A DNA stretch of 64,000 bases from assembly GCF_031877795.1 (NCBI RefSeq), contig NC_133955.1, forward strand, positions 2,604,001 to 2,668,000. The letters run 5' to 3'. The notes under the pieces are model-generated. The model saw only the letters and a list, made by a program, of their open reading frames with translations, ran no database searches and was not told where the DNA came from. Positions 1 to 12,934 of the stretch are shown here, one piece after another. A program made the position numbers and the translations under genes. Every line of letters starts with the position of its first letter. Within the stretch, counting starts at the first letter, position 1. Source of the DNA: Strix aluco (taxonomy: Eukaryota > Chordata > Aves > Strigiformes > Strigidae).

Positions 1-3000
1 CTTGTGGTCCGAGGGCAGGGCCAGAGTGGAGCTGGCCTGGTCTTGGAAACACTCATATGCCAACGCTGTTTTCAGTGGAGAGTGAAGCATGGCTGCAAGC
101 AGACCGTGGGGCTTGGGGGGAGAGGGGACTGCACTTCACCTGACCGTGCACGACACAAGGCGACAGCAAATGCGTCTCGTGCTGAGGTTAATCTCCCAAA
201 CCCCTCCTTGCCATACGTCCCCCGACCGAGGGTGTCTCAGGGCTCCTGCTCCCGGCTCAGCTCCCCGGCGTGTGAGCAGGCACACCCTCTGCCAGACTGG
301 ATATACAGCCCTGCCTGCACACACCCACGCGCTCCCCGCTGCAGCTCGCTCGCAGCCCCCGCGCTGCCGCTGCAGGGCACGAGGCTCCTTGCTGCCCTTG
401 CCCCAAATCTGCCTCCCCCAGCCTGTGCCAAAATGGACTGATTGAGGTGGGCGTGTGGGTGCCAATGGGGAGCAGGCAAGGCTGGGATGCATGAAGGTTG
501 GGGATGGACATCACTGTCCCCTTCACTGTGAAGGGCTCACAAGTGAGGCTTTGTGGGTCTGGGTAGGAAACGGTGCTCTTCAGCAGCCGGAGGGCTGGAG
601 GATCTCCCACACAGCCTGCTCGTCTTGTATTTTACTATTTCCCTTAGTCTAAACTGGATCAAAATGGTATCTCAGTGCCAAGAGCCTGGGGACGCCCCTG
701 CTAGTAAGAGGCAGCATTGCACATGCCATGGGTCAGAGGAGCAACGCTGCCCTCAGTGCCCGTTCCTGCCTGGGGGTCCAGCCTCTGTCTTGCCAAGATG
801 CTCCCAGGTCAATGTGTCCAGCTCCCCATCTGCAAAAAAGCTTCCTCTGCCTGCAGAAGTGGCAAAGCCACCCCGCTGAGCCCAGGACTGCAGGGTCGCC
901 TGCAGAGCGCCTGAAGTGGGGGTCATGGAGGGTCCTGCTGGCTTCAGGGTGGTGTTGTGTTCATGGGGGTGAGATGTCTTCCTAAAGGGGGTCCCACTTT
1001 TTGCAGGGACAGCCCTATGGAGAAATCAGGGGACCTGCCAGGCAAAGAGTTGGGGCAATCTTTGCAAGTAACTTGGGGTAGCATGGAGAAAAATAGGACT
1101 TTTAGCAAGCAGAATAGAAGATAAAATGGCTGTGCAAGAAATGACATGCCAGGTTATGAATTTAAGCAGAGAATTTTCTCTCTGCCAAGCCACACTGCAG
1201 CAACTCGTTTGCAGAGAACCGAACACCTCGGTGCTGGTGTGACCAGTTTCAGGTCACAGCAAGTGCTGACAAAGCTCCTGCCAAGCCACAAGAGGTTGAT
1301 ACAGGAGAAGAGGCACAAACCCCATCAGGAGAGAGGCCGAGGGGAGGGTGCTCAGGGCAGAGGTTTCCTGGGCCCCCCAGGACTGGGGTCAGCACACAGC
1401 CCAGAGAAGGGCTGGGAGGAGCAGACTCCTCTGTGCTGCTGGATGGAGGGTGCTGTAGTGGAGAGGACTTGTGGGGTTTCTCTCTGGTGGGATTCATCAG
1501 TGCCCAGGGTCTGGCTGCCTGCAGGCCTGGTGCTTTCAGCACACAGATGCTGGGTCCCTCCATGAAAGCAGTGGGAAAGCACTTTATTTCATTCTTGTTC
1601 ATCAGATTTTGTGTTTCCCTCATGGCTTGTGAGCACGCAGGTGCCGTATTTCATATTTCATAGGAACAAGAGCAGTATCAGAAATCACAGGGAATGCTCC
1701 TGGGGAAGATGAACATTGTGCACCTTCCTCTTCTGATGCTCCAGGATGCTCCTCCAATGAAACCCAACAGTAGCAACCCAAGCTTTGTCAATGAGACACA
1801 GGACTAGAGCAACTAGAGTGTAATTACCTTTGGTTCCCTCTCCCCATGTTTCCTGACACCTCACCCAAGGGATGCAATGGTTTCACTCTGCTCCATCACC
1901 CAACCAGCCTGGACATTTAGCCCATGCCCAAGCAAGGCCAGCTGGGATGAGGGGTAAGTGCTGCCGAAGACCGGGTGGCCAATGCCCAGTGAGATGGAGG
2001 AGGATTTTCTGTTGCCCCTGTGCATTTCACAGAGTGGGGATAAGTCTGTGTGCATCCAGTCCAGGCAGAGAACAGCGAAGCAATACCTGGGTGTTGTTTT
2101 CCTCTGTCCTACTTGTTTCTCCTGAAAGCTTGTTATCGATGCCAAACGATGTTTTCGCAAATCAATGACAGGCTGTCAGCGTCAGATGGCTTCTGCACAA
2201 CAAAGTGCCCAGCTCTTGCAAACCTGTAATGTCATTTCCCCCACGGCAAGGAACAGCCCTCACCCTGTCCCTGCACGGGAGAGCCAAGTGTTTATCACAT
2301 CCCGTCATTTGCTGGCGGATAATACAAATGCTACGCTCTGGCATCTGCCCTGTTTCATAACTCACCCAAAATGCTGAGCTGGGCTGTGGAGCTGGGGACA
2401 AGCAGCTTACAGAGGCTTTCAAGAAACAACAGTTTCTTCAGGTGAGTTTGCACGGTCTAGCCCAAGGGAGGGAATCTCCTGGGTTTTTGCAAGACTCCAA
2501 ACCCATCTCTAAAAGAGCAAAAGGGACTTAAATAAAGGAGTTTATTGCACTTCTATGCAAACTGTTGTTTCTGCTCTGAATCACAAGCTGGCGATGCTTA
2601 CTGAGCAGGGCATGGTGAGTGTCATCCCCAGCAAGCCCAGCGCAGCACCGGCGCAGCAGCAGAGCTTGCATCTACCAGCGCCTGAAGCAAATTCCCTGTC
2701 TGCCTTTCTGTCTGGAGCTCGCAGGCAGCAGCGGGGGAAGGCTGAAAGGGAAACAAAACCTGTGCCGAATTTGGGGCGCAATTGGCAAAAGATTGGAGAG
2801 TTAAAAAAAAATTAAAGTAAAGAGGCAACCAGTGATTTGAAGGAGACAGGGGCCTTCGCTGCGGTCCGATGGCTGCATGTGCGCGCACCAAGCATCGCAT
2901 GGCGATGCCGTGAATCACCGCTCCACACCCCACACAGGGACACGCCTTGTGCATCTGGCCTCTTCAAAGCATTTTTGTACGAGTTCCTAGGATTCCTGCC

Positions 3001-3944
3001 AACTTGCTGATTGCAATCAAAGGGCTCGCTGGCCCAATACTGCTCCCAGAGCCGTGCAGGGTTTGCTGTTCAAACTTGTCAGGCGCTCCTGAGCTGAAAG
3101 TGTCTACGGATTGCTGCAAAATCTGCCGGGGGAAAATAGTTGGCCCCCAAAATTGGTGATAGGAAGTCCTGCTGTGTTGGGGTTTTTTTAGCACCTAGTG
3201 TTGCTTCTTCCTCAGGGTGGATAGTCACCAGGAGGGACAGAGATAAAGGTGCTGCGAATTTCCTGCATTTCCCAGGATAATGCCATTTTCTGAGCAGTGA
3301 CTCAGCCTCTCCCCAGCACAGCTGAGACTTCCCAGAGCCTGGCAAGGTTTCTCCAGGAGGAAACCTGCTCTTCAGATTTGCAAAGCCTTAGTTTCACTCT
3401 GCCTCTCATGAAAGGCTCTCTTTCTTCTGTGGGACCAGAAAGCATCACAGGAACCGGGCAGATGGAGAGCTCAGATCCAACAGGGTAACCAGGATCCAGC
3501 TGAAAGTGAGCATGGAGCTGCCAAGTTGAGGAAAGCCACACAGGAGCCTGCTGAGACACGCAGAAAGGTTGTTCTTGAGCAAAACCTTCCCTTCACTTCT
3601 CGCACTGAGATGTTGTGGGAGGACAAGAAGGCAACAGGGCCAGGCAGATCATGTACTGGCCCCTGGCAAAGCAGGTAGACTTTACCAAGCCCCAGAGATC
3701 TCCCATTGTGGGCAGGAGCTTAGGTGAGGAAAGTAAGGAAATCCCTGATTTGTCCACAAAAAGGAAGGATGGCTCTGGTAGAGCAGCTGCAAGGCTACAT
3801 GCAGCAAGATGAAAGCCTTGTGTAATGGAGATAAAGTACCTGGGAACAAAGTTAATGCATCATTAAGGTGTGCCCTAACAGAAACATGGAATAATGTAGC
3901 TAGAAAGGGACTGACCCTCTGCCCAAAGGAGGGCCAACTTTGCT
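1..3944. other. No gene recognised
   Basis: Only short overlapping frames with no coherent domain, splice structure or family resemblance occur here. I saw no repeats. It is moderately GC-rich intergenic or distant intronic DNA. Confidence 0.6.
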
Positions 3945-4305
3945 GAACCAGGTTGGGACTCAGTTGCTCCAGACCTTGTCCAGTTGAGGTTTGATGGAGA
4001 TCCCAGTCTCTCTGGCCTCTCTCCCAGTATTTGACTATTCTCATGGTGAATTTTTTTCCAGTATCTGAGAGGAATTTCCCATGTCCCAGCTTGTTCTGCT
4101 TGCCTGTCTTCCTCTCCCCATGCACCTCAGAAGATCTGGCTCCATCTCTGCATCCTTCAGTTAATTAGCTGCAGAGAGCTGTAAGATCCCTCCAAACTTT
4201 CCCCTCTTCAGTCTGAACCAATCCAGCTCTCCCAGCCTTTCCTTACGTGTCCTGTGCTTCACTCCTGACCATCTTGGGGCTGGAGAGCAGGCCAAGCCCT
4301 TGCCA
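3945..4305 (-). mobile_element. Old CR1 LINE fragment, minus orientation, tail missing
   Basis: This has a series of CR1 landmarks in reverse orientation: ccttgtccagttgaggtttgatggagatc, tctgagaggaatttccc, gaagatctggctccatctctgca, cagttaattagctg, ctcttcagtctgaacc, cagctctcccagcctttcctta and ctcctgaccatcttgg. Their order and spacing match the CR1 3' region. The 3' terminal repeat itself is not recognisable. Confidence 0.7.
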
Positions 4306-7300
4306 ATGCCAGCTGGACCTCCATGGGCTCAGGTTCCTGGTTCCCTGCTTTTGTTGCCCCTGTTTGTGGCAGATGGCAAATGTAACGCACACAAGGGGAC
4401 ATGAAGTTGGGCAGGACATCTGTGGTCTGGAGACCACCCTTAAAGCTCTGTGCAGGAACCTGCAGGTGCCTGACAGCAGGTGCAGACTCGGCGTTATCAA
4501 GGCTGAGGATACAGGTTGTCCCTTGTGCCCTTCCCTACACTCGGACATCCCCTGACAAAGAGTCACATCTCAGGTCCCACCTTTGATGAGCAACACCATC
4601 ACGACTCTGAACTGCTTACAGTTCAGTGGGCTGTGCAGGTTTGTCAGCAGCTAAAAAGGGACATGCCTTGGTCAGCAGGTCACTCTGGAAACAAGCACCA
4701 GGAGTGGCCATGCAGCTGCCAGGGAAGGGCAGGCACCAGGGAGGTGCCCTGGGAGGGGAGGATGGTGATGGAGAAGGAAGGAGCACTGCTTCCCCTCCAG
4801 GTGGAGGCCATCAGTTTGGCCAATCCACCCAGGTTTCATTTCCTTGGGTCCCCATCTCACTCGAGGAGCCTCTACAAAATCAGTCAAGCAGTTGCTGATC
4901 TCCTCCCATCTCTACCCAGTACTCTCTGCCAGGGAAATGTCCAGTTCAGGGTGAGTTCAGCCCGTAATGGTCTCTTCACCCATCTCTGTGAAGCAGATGC
5001 ACTGCGAGGGAAAAGCTTCACACCAAGACTAACCATGTGGGACCTTGCTGGCAAAGCCCCTCCTTGCTATAGTCCTTGCCCAGCAGCCCAAGGGCAGAGC
5101 TTGTGACAGTGTTCGAGTGAGTCTGGGGTAATGAACTCCTTTGTAGACTGAGTCCCAGGAGGCTGCATGAAGATCCCAGTTCAGGATTGCTGGGGCTCGC
5201 CCTCTCCCAAGGACTTCCCTGGTGCTGGTACACGTCAGTGACAGGTTGTTACATCTGCAGGAGAGGACATGTGGGAGGGTGTGGGTGCAATGAGGGACTC
5301 CTTGTGCTCATGGCACTTACCTTTGGTGGGGTTGCTGCCTGTTCTCAGGGACCAATTAATTACCTGGGGTTGCAGCGAGAGGCTTCCCTTGGAAGTGGAC
5401 AATGCTGCTGAGATAAGCATGGGAGGTTGGTCTACATGTCAGTGTCATGCTACTGCCCACCACGTCCAGCCATGTGCACTCGGGGCTGTGGTCTCGTGCC
5501 TGCCTGTGAGGACGTGCCAGCCCCTCAGCAAGGTTGTCTTCCCACTACAGGCTACCAAGTGACAGGGAATCCTGCTTGACCATGCCCAGAAGACCTGATA
5601 GGCCTCTGTTGTAGAGACCTTCTCCCCAGATTCAGCTACCTGCTCTGTTTCTCTAGGTCTTGAGGACTACCCAAGGACCTGGCCAGAGCCTCTCTTGCTA
5701 CTAGATGTTTAATGGGTTGAAGAGTCCTCCATCTCCATGCCATGCCATGTCTGGCAAGTCCAGAGGGAGCTGTCTGTCAATGGAGGCAGTGCTTGAGGGT
5801 GTCTGGGGTTGGAATAACCATGTGGGAGAAGACCCCACATGGCCATGAAAAACCCCAGAGATAACATAAATGTGTTTCGGAGGCCCCATGGGGTGCATGA
5901 GCATTACCTGGGTGGTGCCCTCTAAATGCAGTCAAGTCAGGTCCTGCCAGGTGCATCTGCTGCTTCCAGGAGTGGTTGGAGGGAGGGCAGGGGTGTGGGG
6001 CACCATCCCCAGGGGTCATGCTGCCAGGCCCAGGAGCATATGAACGCACTTCACAAAAAGTCAAGGAGAGGACTTGAGCCCATGCCCACAGTAAGTCAAG
6101 ACACAGTCCAGGGATGTGACTACAACCAAATAGATGTAAATGGTCCCCTGCAGTTGGGGACCCAGGTGGAGAAGAGCAGGTATACAGACACCTCAACCAG
6201 GATGGTACCTGGACTCCTCGCCTCCCCATGCCTGTTGCAATCTGGACCCTGCAAGGAAGGGAGAGCTTGTTCCCACCAAGACAGGACAAAATTTAGAAAG
6301 AGAGCGAACGTGTAAATGGTGTGAGGATGCCCTCGATTCCACAGCATTATGAAATCCCCCACACGGCTGGTGGGGGAGGAAACCTCGCGGACCAGCTTAT
6401 GTAATGATTTAGCAACATATCCTTGTGTGACCTGACTCATTAAAGCAGCCTCTGGTGAGGGGAATGGGGAGAGGGAGGCAATCATGCCATAGTCCCCTGG
6501 ACAGATGGGGAACATGAGGTGCAGCCAGGAGCGGAGGAGGGCTGCAAGTGCCGCGTGGCCCATGAACTACGCCACAGTAAATGCCAGCTGCTCCACCAGG
6601 TTATGTGTGGCCGCGTGCCCACACCATGTCTGGCAGCACTATCGCTCCATCACCATGTGCTCTGCAGGGAGGTGCAGAGGCATCAGCGGAACCTCCAGAG
6701 CACCATTTCAGTGCATGGCTTTGGGACGGGGTTTTATTTCTCCCCACAGCCTGCAATTGGGAGTCCCATCAGAGTTTCATCCTAGTTTAAGCACAAAGAT
6801 ACTTTTTGACACTGGCATGGTTCCCTCTCATGGGGAGGATCAGAGCTGCCTGAGCATTGGGATCACCAGTTTGTGGTGACGCCATCTCAATACCTGTCCT
6901 CCAGGCCTGGCCTCTTGCCTACCCAAACTACAGGAGGGTTTGTCTGCAACTGCCAACGTAGGCGAGTCCTCTCCAGGTTAAAACATTGGGCTGACCCTGT
7001 GCACACAGTGTCCTGCAGCATTAATCCCATCGACATCTGACACCAGCACCACTTGGCACTGCTGCCCACGGGCATCTGTGGTGGGTGATGATGTCCTTCA
7101 TCAGTCACATTGAAGACATGCTCCTCCCCTCTGGAAAAACAGCTGCTGGAGAACTTTGCCTCCCCATCCTCCTTACTGTGCTGCATTTGGGAAGGCTCTG
7201 ATGCCTGTGCAGCACCTAATTCCTCCCTGGTGTGAGATGCACTGGGCCATGCTGATGGAGACCCTCTTCCATGTATGTGCAGGGCTGTGGCATTTCCCCT

Positions 7301-7317
7301 GCAATCCTTGGAGGAGA
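4306..7317. other. No gene recognised
   Basis: Frames of up to about 196 codons occur on both strands in GC-rich sequence. They overlap one another, lack family features and look like chance. Nothing else is visible before the CR1 copy. Confidence 0.55.
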
Positions 7318-8702
7318 CTCAGCTGCTACAATGAAGAACCCCCCACTGTAGGAGAAGGTCAGGTTCAAGAACATCTAAGGAACCTGAAAGTGTGCAAGTC
7401 CATGGGACCTGATGAGATGCATCTGCAGCTCCTGAGGGAACTGACAGATGAAGTGGTTAAGCCACTATCCATCATATTGGAGAAGTTGTGGCAGTCCAGT
7501 GAAGTTCCCACTGACTGGAAAAGGGGGAACCCCCACTTTTAAAAAGGAAAAAAAGGAAGAGTCAGGGAACTACAGGCCAGACAGTCTCACCTCTGTGCCT
7601 GGCAAGATCATGGAGTGGATCCTCCTAGAAACTCTGCTAGGGCACATGGAAAATAAGGAGGGGATTGGTGACAGCCAACATGGCTTCATTAAGGGCAAAT
7701 CATCCCTGACAAATTTGGTGGCCTTCTACGATTGAGTTACAGTGTTTGTGGATAAGGGAAGAGCAACTGATGTCATCTACCTGGACTTATGCAAAGCATC
7801 TGACACTGTCCCGCACAACATCCTTGTCTCTAAATTGGAGAGACGTGGATTTGACAGATGGACCATTCGGTGGATGAGGAATTGGCTGGATGGTCACACT
7901 CGGAGTTGCAGTCAATGGTTCGATGTCCAAGTGGAGAGTGGTGACGAGTGGCATCCTCAGGGGTTGGTGTTGGGACCAACGCTGTTCAACATCTTTGTTG
8001 GTGACATGGACAGTGGAATCGAGCCACCCTCAGTAAGTTTGCTGACAATACCGAGCTGTGTGGTGCAGTCAATACGCTGGAGGGAAGGGATCCATCATCC
8101 AGAGGGACCTGGACAGGCTGGAGAGGTGGGATGTGCAAACCTCATGGAGTTCAACAAGGACAAGTGCAAGGTCCTGCCCATGGGTCAGGACAATCCCAAG
8201 CACAAACACAGGATGGGTGAGGAGTGGATGGAGAGCAGCCCCAAGGAGAAGGATTTGGGGGTATTAGTGGATGGAAAACTGACTGTGAGCCAGCAACGTG
8301 AGCTCGCAGCCCAGAAAGCCAGTTGTGTCCTGGGCTGCATCCAGAGCAGTGTGACCAGCAGGTCAAGGGAGGGGATTCTCCCCCTCTGCTCCACTCTCGT
8401 GAGACCCCCCTGCAGTGCTGGGTTCAGCTCTGGGGGCACCAACATCAGCAGGACACGGACCTGCTTAAGTGGGGCCAGAGGAGGCCACAAAGATGCTTGG
8501 GGGGCTGTGAGAGTGGTGAGACACTGGACCAGGTTGCCCAGGGAAGTTGTGTCTGCCCCTTCCCTGGAAGGGTTCAAGGCCAGGTTGGATGGGGCTTTGG
8601 GCAACCTGGGCTAGTGGAAGGTGTCCCTGCCCGTGGCAGGGGGGTTGGAACTAGATGGTCTTTAAGGTCCCTTCCAACCCAGACCATTCTATGATTCTAT
8701 GA
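7318..8702 (+). mobile_element. CR1 LINE fragment with decayed reverse-transcriptase frame
   Basis: Translation gives CR1 reverse-transcriptase segments in order: [100 protein letters not shown] and later [20 protein letters not shown]. Frames shift near 7540, and a stop lies near 7735. A further shift precedes the active-site box, which reads FADN where FADD is usual. The 3' end has TTCCAACCC and ATTCTATG repeats. The copy is 5'-truncated and has an internal deletion near 8505. It is inactive. The 5' boundary is approximate. Confidence 0.93.
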
Positions 8703-8707
8703 TGACT

Positions 8708-8765
8708 CATCCCCCATCCCATCCCATCCCATCCCATCCCATCCCATCCCATCCCATCCCATCCC
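8708..8765 (+). repeat. (CCCAT)n microsatellite next to a CR1 tail
   Basis: About 11 copies of the pentamer ATCCC lie in an almost perfect run, starting six bases after the end of the CR1 copy. Confidence 0.98.
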
Positions 8766-10186
8766 AAGGGCCCAGAGATCCTGTGGTGTCAGAGTCAAGC
8801 AGAATTAGATGAAGTGGGGTGGTGGGATGAAGAGGGCACATGGACACCAAGCATGGGGCAGAGGCAGTCCTTGCAGGATGTTATTTACTCACCTGGCATC
8901 CAGTGCGTGGTGTGGCGAGGGACTTTGATGATAACAATAATCCCAGTCTAAACCATGAACCAGATAACCTAGAAGCTCATTCTCTTTTCTAAATAAATTA
9001 TAAAACCCTGCTAAATAAAAACTACTGTGAACTGATCCATAGATTTATATGAGTAGTGCTACTAATATTATTTCTGAAGGATATTGTTTCTTTTAATAGT
9101 GAAATCTAACACTAGAGATTAGAGATAATATATGGGGCTAATCCGCACGTCATGCAGGGGCTAGGTTTCTCTTGTGTCTGCTTTCCAGGAAGAGTAGATC
9201 CTGAGTTGGGTTTTCAAGATGGACAAGTATTCACACGTTCACCTTCAGACTAAACAGGGAAAAACAGATTTTCAAGTCTAATTTATGGCTGGGCATGTGA
9301 ACCATCTTCAGGTAACAGTGCTAGAGATGAGGCAAGGAGCTTCCCTGACATCCAAGAGGATGTTCAACCATCCAAGTCATACCTGCACACTCAGTGCTGA
9401 TCCTTGCATGGCCTCTTTTCCCAGGTCTCTTGCAACATGCCCTCTCTATTGGAAATACACTGAAGCACTAGGCTAAGTTTTTGCAGCCCTATCTATACAT
9501 GCAGGGAGGAAGCTGGACTGCTCTGGGAAGCACGGCACTGCCTGTCCAGCCCCTCTCCCTGCGGCACTGTGCGCCGGGGAGTGAGCACGGCTACCCTACC
9601 ACCGGGACAGCCTGACCTGGCTCCGACACCCAGCTCAAAGAGCTTGGGGCAGAGGAGGTGCACACCTCCCCTCGGCCTTGGTTTAAGGATGCAATTTATT
9701 CTGCCTCCCGGCTAGTTGGCTGGGCTCCTGCTCTGCATCGCGACAGCCCCAGGCACTGCGGAGGGACTTGGCAACACTGGCTGGCAAGTCCAAAGTGAAG
9801 TCGGGGGCAGAAATGGTGCTAGACCCTCAGTTGGGGTCTGATGTCTTAAGCACAACACAAAATCAAGGAGGACAACAGGAGGCTCATCCTCCAGAGTGTA
9901 TTTCTCACCTCCTGCTGTGCTGCTGGAGGACAGCACACACCCATCCCTGTTTTATAATGGAAACGACTAACCAAGTCATCCGTGCAGGAATGTCCTACAC
10001 ATGACATGCCCTGGTACAGAGAAAGCAGGCTGTGGTTTTTGCACCAGCTCCACCTACCATTTTCTAGGCTGCCAAAGCCCAAGAGAGATATGTCATTGTC
10101 AAGGGCCATCTCCCTTTTTTAAGCCTTCTGTAGGATGCAATAAGCTACCACGTGTGCGTATGTGTCACTGCGCTTCACTAGGGGAA
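8766..10186. other. No gene recognised
   Basis: AT-rich at about 8,930-9,150, then mixed. No exon, repeat or RNA gene that I can support. Confidence 0.55.
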
Positions 10187-10570
10187 AATCATAGAAACAT
10201 ATAGGCTGGGCGTGACTTTGAGAGGTCCTGAGTCCAACGTCATGCTCAAAGTAGGGCTCACTGCAAAGCCAGCTCAGGTTACTTCAGTCCTTGCCCAGAT
10301 GAGTTGTGAATATCCTCAATAAAAGATCCCGTCCCAGGGCTGCACCTGTCATGGATAAAACCTTTTTCCTTATGCACAGTTGAAATTGTTCCTGTTGCAG
10401 CTTCTGCACAGTGTCATTTGTCCTTTCTCAGGGCACCTTGGAGAAGGAGTTGACGCTTCCTCCTGTGATGGAGGAAGGCTCCTGGGTAAGCTCTGCTTCT
10501 CCAGGCTGAAGGCAGCAACTTCTTCAGCCTCCCCATACGTGCTGTGCCCCAACTGCCTTTCCTGACAAGG
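10187..10570 (-). mobile_element. Old CR1 LINE fragment, minus orientation
   Basis: The left edge reads aatcatagaaacatataggctggg, a decayed CR1 3' tail read in reverse. CR1-like landmarks follow in the expected order: ...agtccaacgtcatgctcaaag, a gcccagatgagttgtgaatatcctc segment, aacctttttccttatgcacagttgaa, and tctccaggctgaaggcagc. The copy is heavily diverged and carries no open frame. Confidence 0.75.
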
Positions 10571-12934
10571 GAAAATGGGGTTTTAAGCAAGTTGACCAGC
10601 AACTTCTTCATGGACTTACAGAGATTCAGTCCACAGACTAGGGATGATCACTGTGCAACCAAACTGGCTGAATATAGTCATTTTAAACTACAAAGTCATT
10701 AACAACATCTGGGGACTGCGAAGTCAGGCAGGTAAAACATGGCTAACACTGGGGTCTACCATGTGTGTTTGCCATTTCTGAAAAACTCAAGGCTAATGAT
10801 CTGCACTGTGAAGATGCCAGGGTTGCAGAGTAGGTTCACCACTTCTTTGACAGCAGAAAGCAATTTCTCTTTTCTTTAAAGACACAGTAACTGCTGAGGT
10901 TGAAATACATATATAATTTCATTAAAATTAAATCATTAAGGACTTCTCTACTGCTTAGGAATGACTGAAAAAAATCTTACCTTACTTCTGTAGATCAAAG
11001 TGCCTCGTCTTCCTCTTGTAATAAAAACAGTCTGACATTTTGTACAAATGTTTGATCTAGAAAACCAGAAAGGATGTTTCAGTAGTTATTAAGTAGCAGC
11101 TGCCCTGAATAATTTTTAATCTCCAATTTAAGCTGATTTGAGAAAACACAATAAAATTAAGATCCTTCTGTGCAGAAATGGGTTTTAACACAAATTTTCT
11201 AGAAGCTTTACTCCATATTCTACTTGAGGCCTCATCTCCTGGAAATATCCTGCCCTTGTGGGCAACTAAACAGGAGAAGAAAGGGCACCATGATGCAGCC
11301 CAGTAGGAGCTTTTGAAGGAGGGGGACCTCCTTGGGAAGGGAAACGACTTGTTCTTGGCACAGCACATGGCATTCAAAGCATTTACACTGGCTGTGGGAA
11401 GGAAAAGAGGACAAATTTGCAACTAGGACACTTTTTCAGCTTTGAGCAGTACAAAAAGTCCTGTCCCAATGGCTAGGACACAGAATTGTTGGTCAAGGGG
11501 GCCCCCACCCACCCCATGGATGTCCCAAGGGTCTTCCCTGATCAGCGGCATTGGCAGTGTCATCACAGCTAATGCAAGAGGGACTAATCCCTGGTCCTGA
11601 GGCAGGTAGCGTGGACGGGCTCCCAACCACCCTCCTTTGGGACGTCCCTCTTCAGAGCAGGCTGCGTCTACAGATCATACTCTTCAGACCCACGTGGTGG
11701 CCTACAACATAATTATTATTCTCAGAGGGTTTTTTTCTGTCTGGCTCAAATGTCAGAAATAATTGGAGGGCAGTGGTGGGGTGGGGTTTTTATAGCATGA
11801 AACCCAGGCTTTGTCCTGGAGACAACTGGGTGGAATAACTCAAAACAAAGCTGAAGAGTGAGTTAATGATGGAGGAGCCTGGTTCAGGACTGGAGCTGCT
11901 CCCTGGACCCTTCTCCTCGGCAGCACACATAGACAGGTAGGTCACTGTGTCTCCATGCTGGGACACAAACACACATGAGACACCAGCAGATGATCCATGT
12001 GTGGTCCAGCTTTCTCTAAGATCCCCATCAACCCAAAAAGCTTAACAGCCCCAACACAGCCACTGGAACAGCTTCTGCAGCATCACAGCATCTTCCCTCA
12101 GTGCCTGGCCTTTCCCACACAGGAAACATGAGTGTCCTAAAGGCTCAGCACTGTCCCAGAATTTCACAGATGATGTTACTCCAGGGGACAGGAGGCTGCA
12201 CCTAAACTCTCACATATCCTGAATGCTGGGGACAGTTAATGGGGAGGATAGTTCCTGGAGTCTTCCTACCAGCAGACTGAAAAAGGGGTCTTGAGCGGAA
12301 AAAATAAGCTGCTGGTGTTTTGGGGCAAGTGTCTTATACCCCAGTAATGCATGGAGCCCACAGCACTGGAAGTCTTTAAGGACAAGACAGACACCCCTTT
12401 TGAGCAAGGATCAGTCATGCTGTTCTGCACTGGAGCAGGGGAAGGACCAGACAACTTTTTGAGCTTCCTTCCCACCCCACAATGTTAAAATCCTACCCTT
12501 CCTCGAGCACCATGAGACTCCCTCCACCACAGAGGGCCAGCAGCCAGGACAGTGGCATCTCACAGCAGAGACATCAGGGACAAGCAGTGACAGGGATGCT
12601 CCGGGCATCTGCCATATGACTAGCTCAGAAGAGGCAAGCTGTGCTCCCGGAGTGTGTAGTGCACACTGGCACAGGGTCCTCACGTGCTGCCCACGACTCT
12701 GCACTGGACGCCCAGCAATGCACAGCTTGCTCAGCAGGAGAGAACTGCTGCAGCAGCTGGTCGTTGCCGTTTGCCTGATTGAGCGAGGGCTGCCATGCAC
12801 CAGACTCACAGCCAGGCTTTCCTGGTGGCCAGAGGTGACTGTGCAGTCAGCACACATCCCTGCAGGGTGTGCCGGCACCAAATTCCTGCTGCCCAGAGAT
12901 TTCAGGGTCATCAGCGTGAAGCTTAGTCACACTG
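10571..12934. other. No gene recognised
   Basis: The longest frame (minus strand, 12411-12911) has no recognisable family features. No repeat structure was found before the CR1 copy at 12.9 kb. Confidence 0.55.

Noticed and set aside
4516..6289. Frames of 170-196 codons on both strands
   Set aside because: They overlap each other, have no family resemblance, and show no splice borders consistent with a gene.
12411..12911. 166-codon minus-strand frame
   Set aside because: Cys/Ser-rich translation without recognisable motifs. Chance frames of this size are expected in GC-rich DNA.
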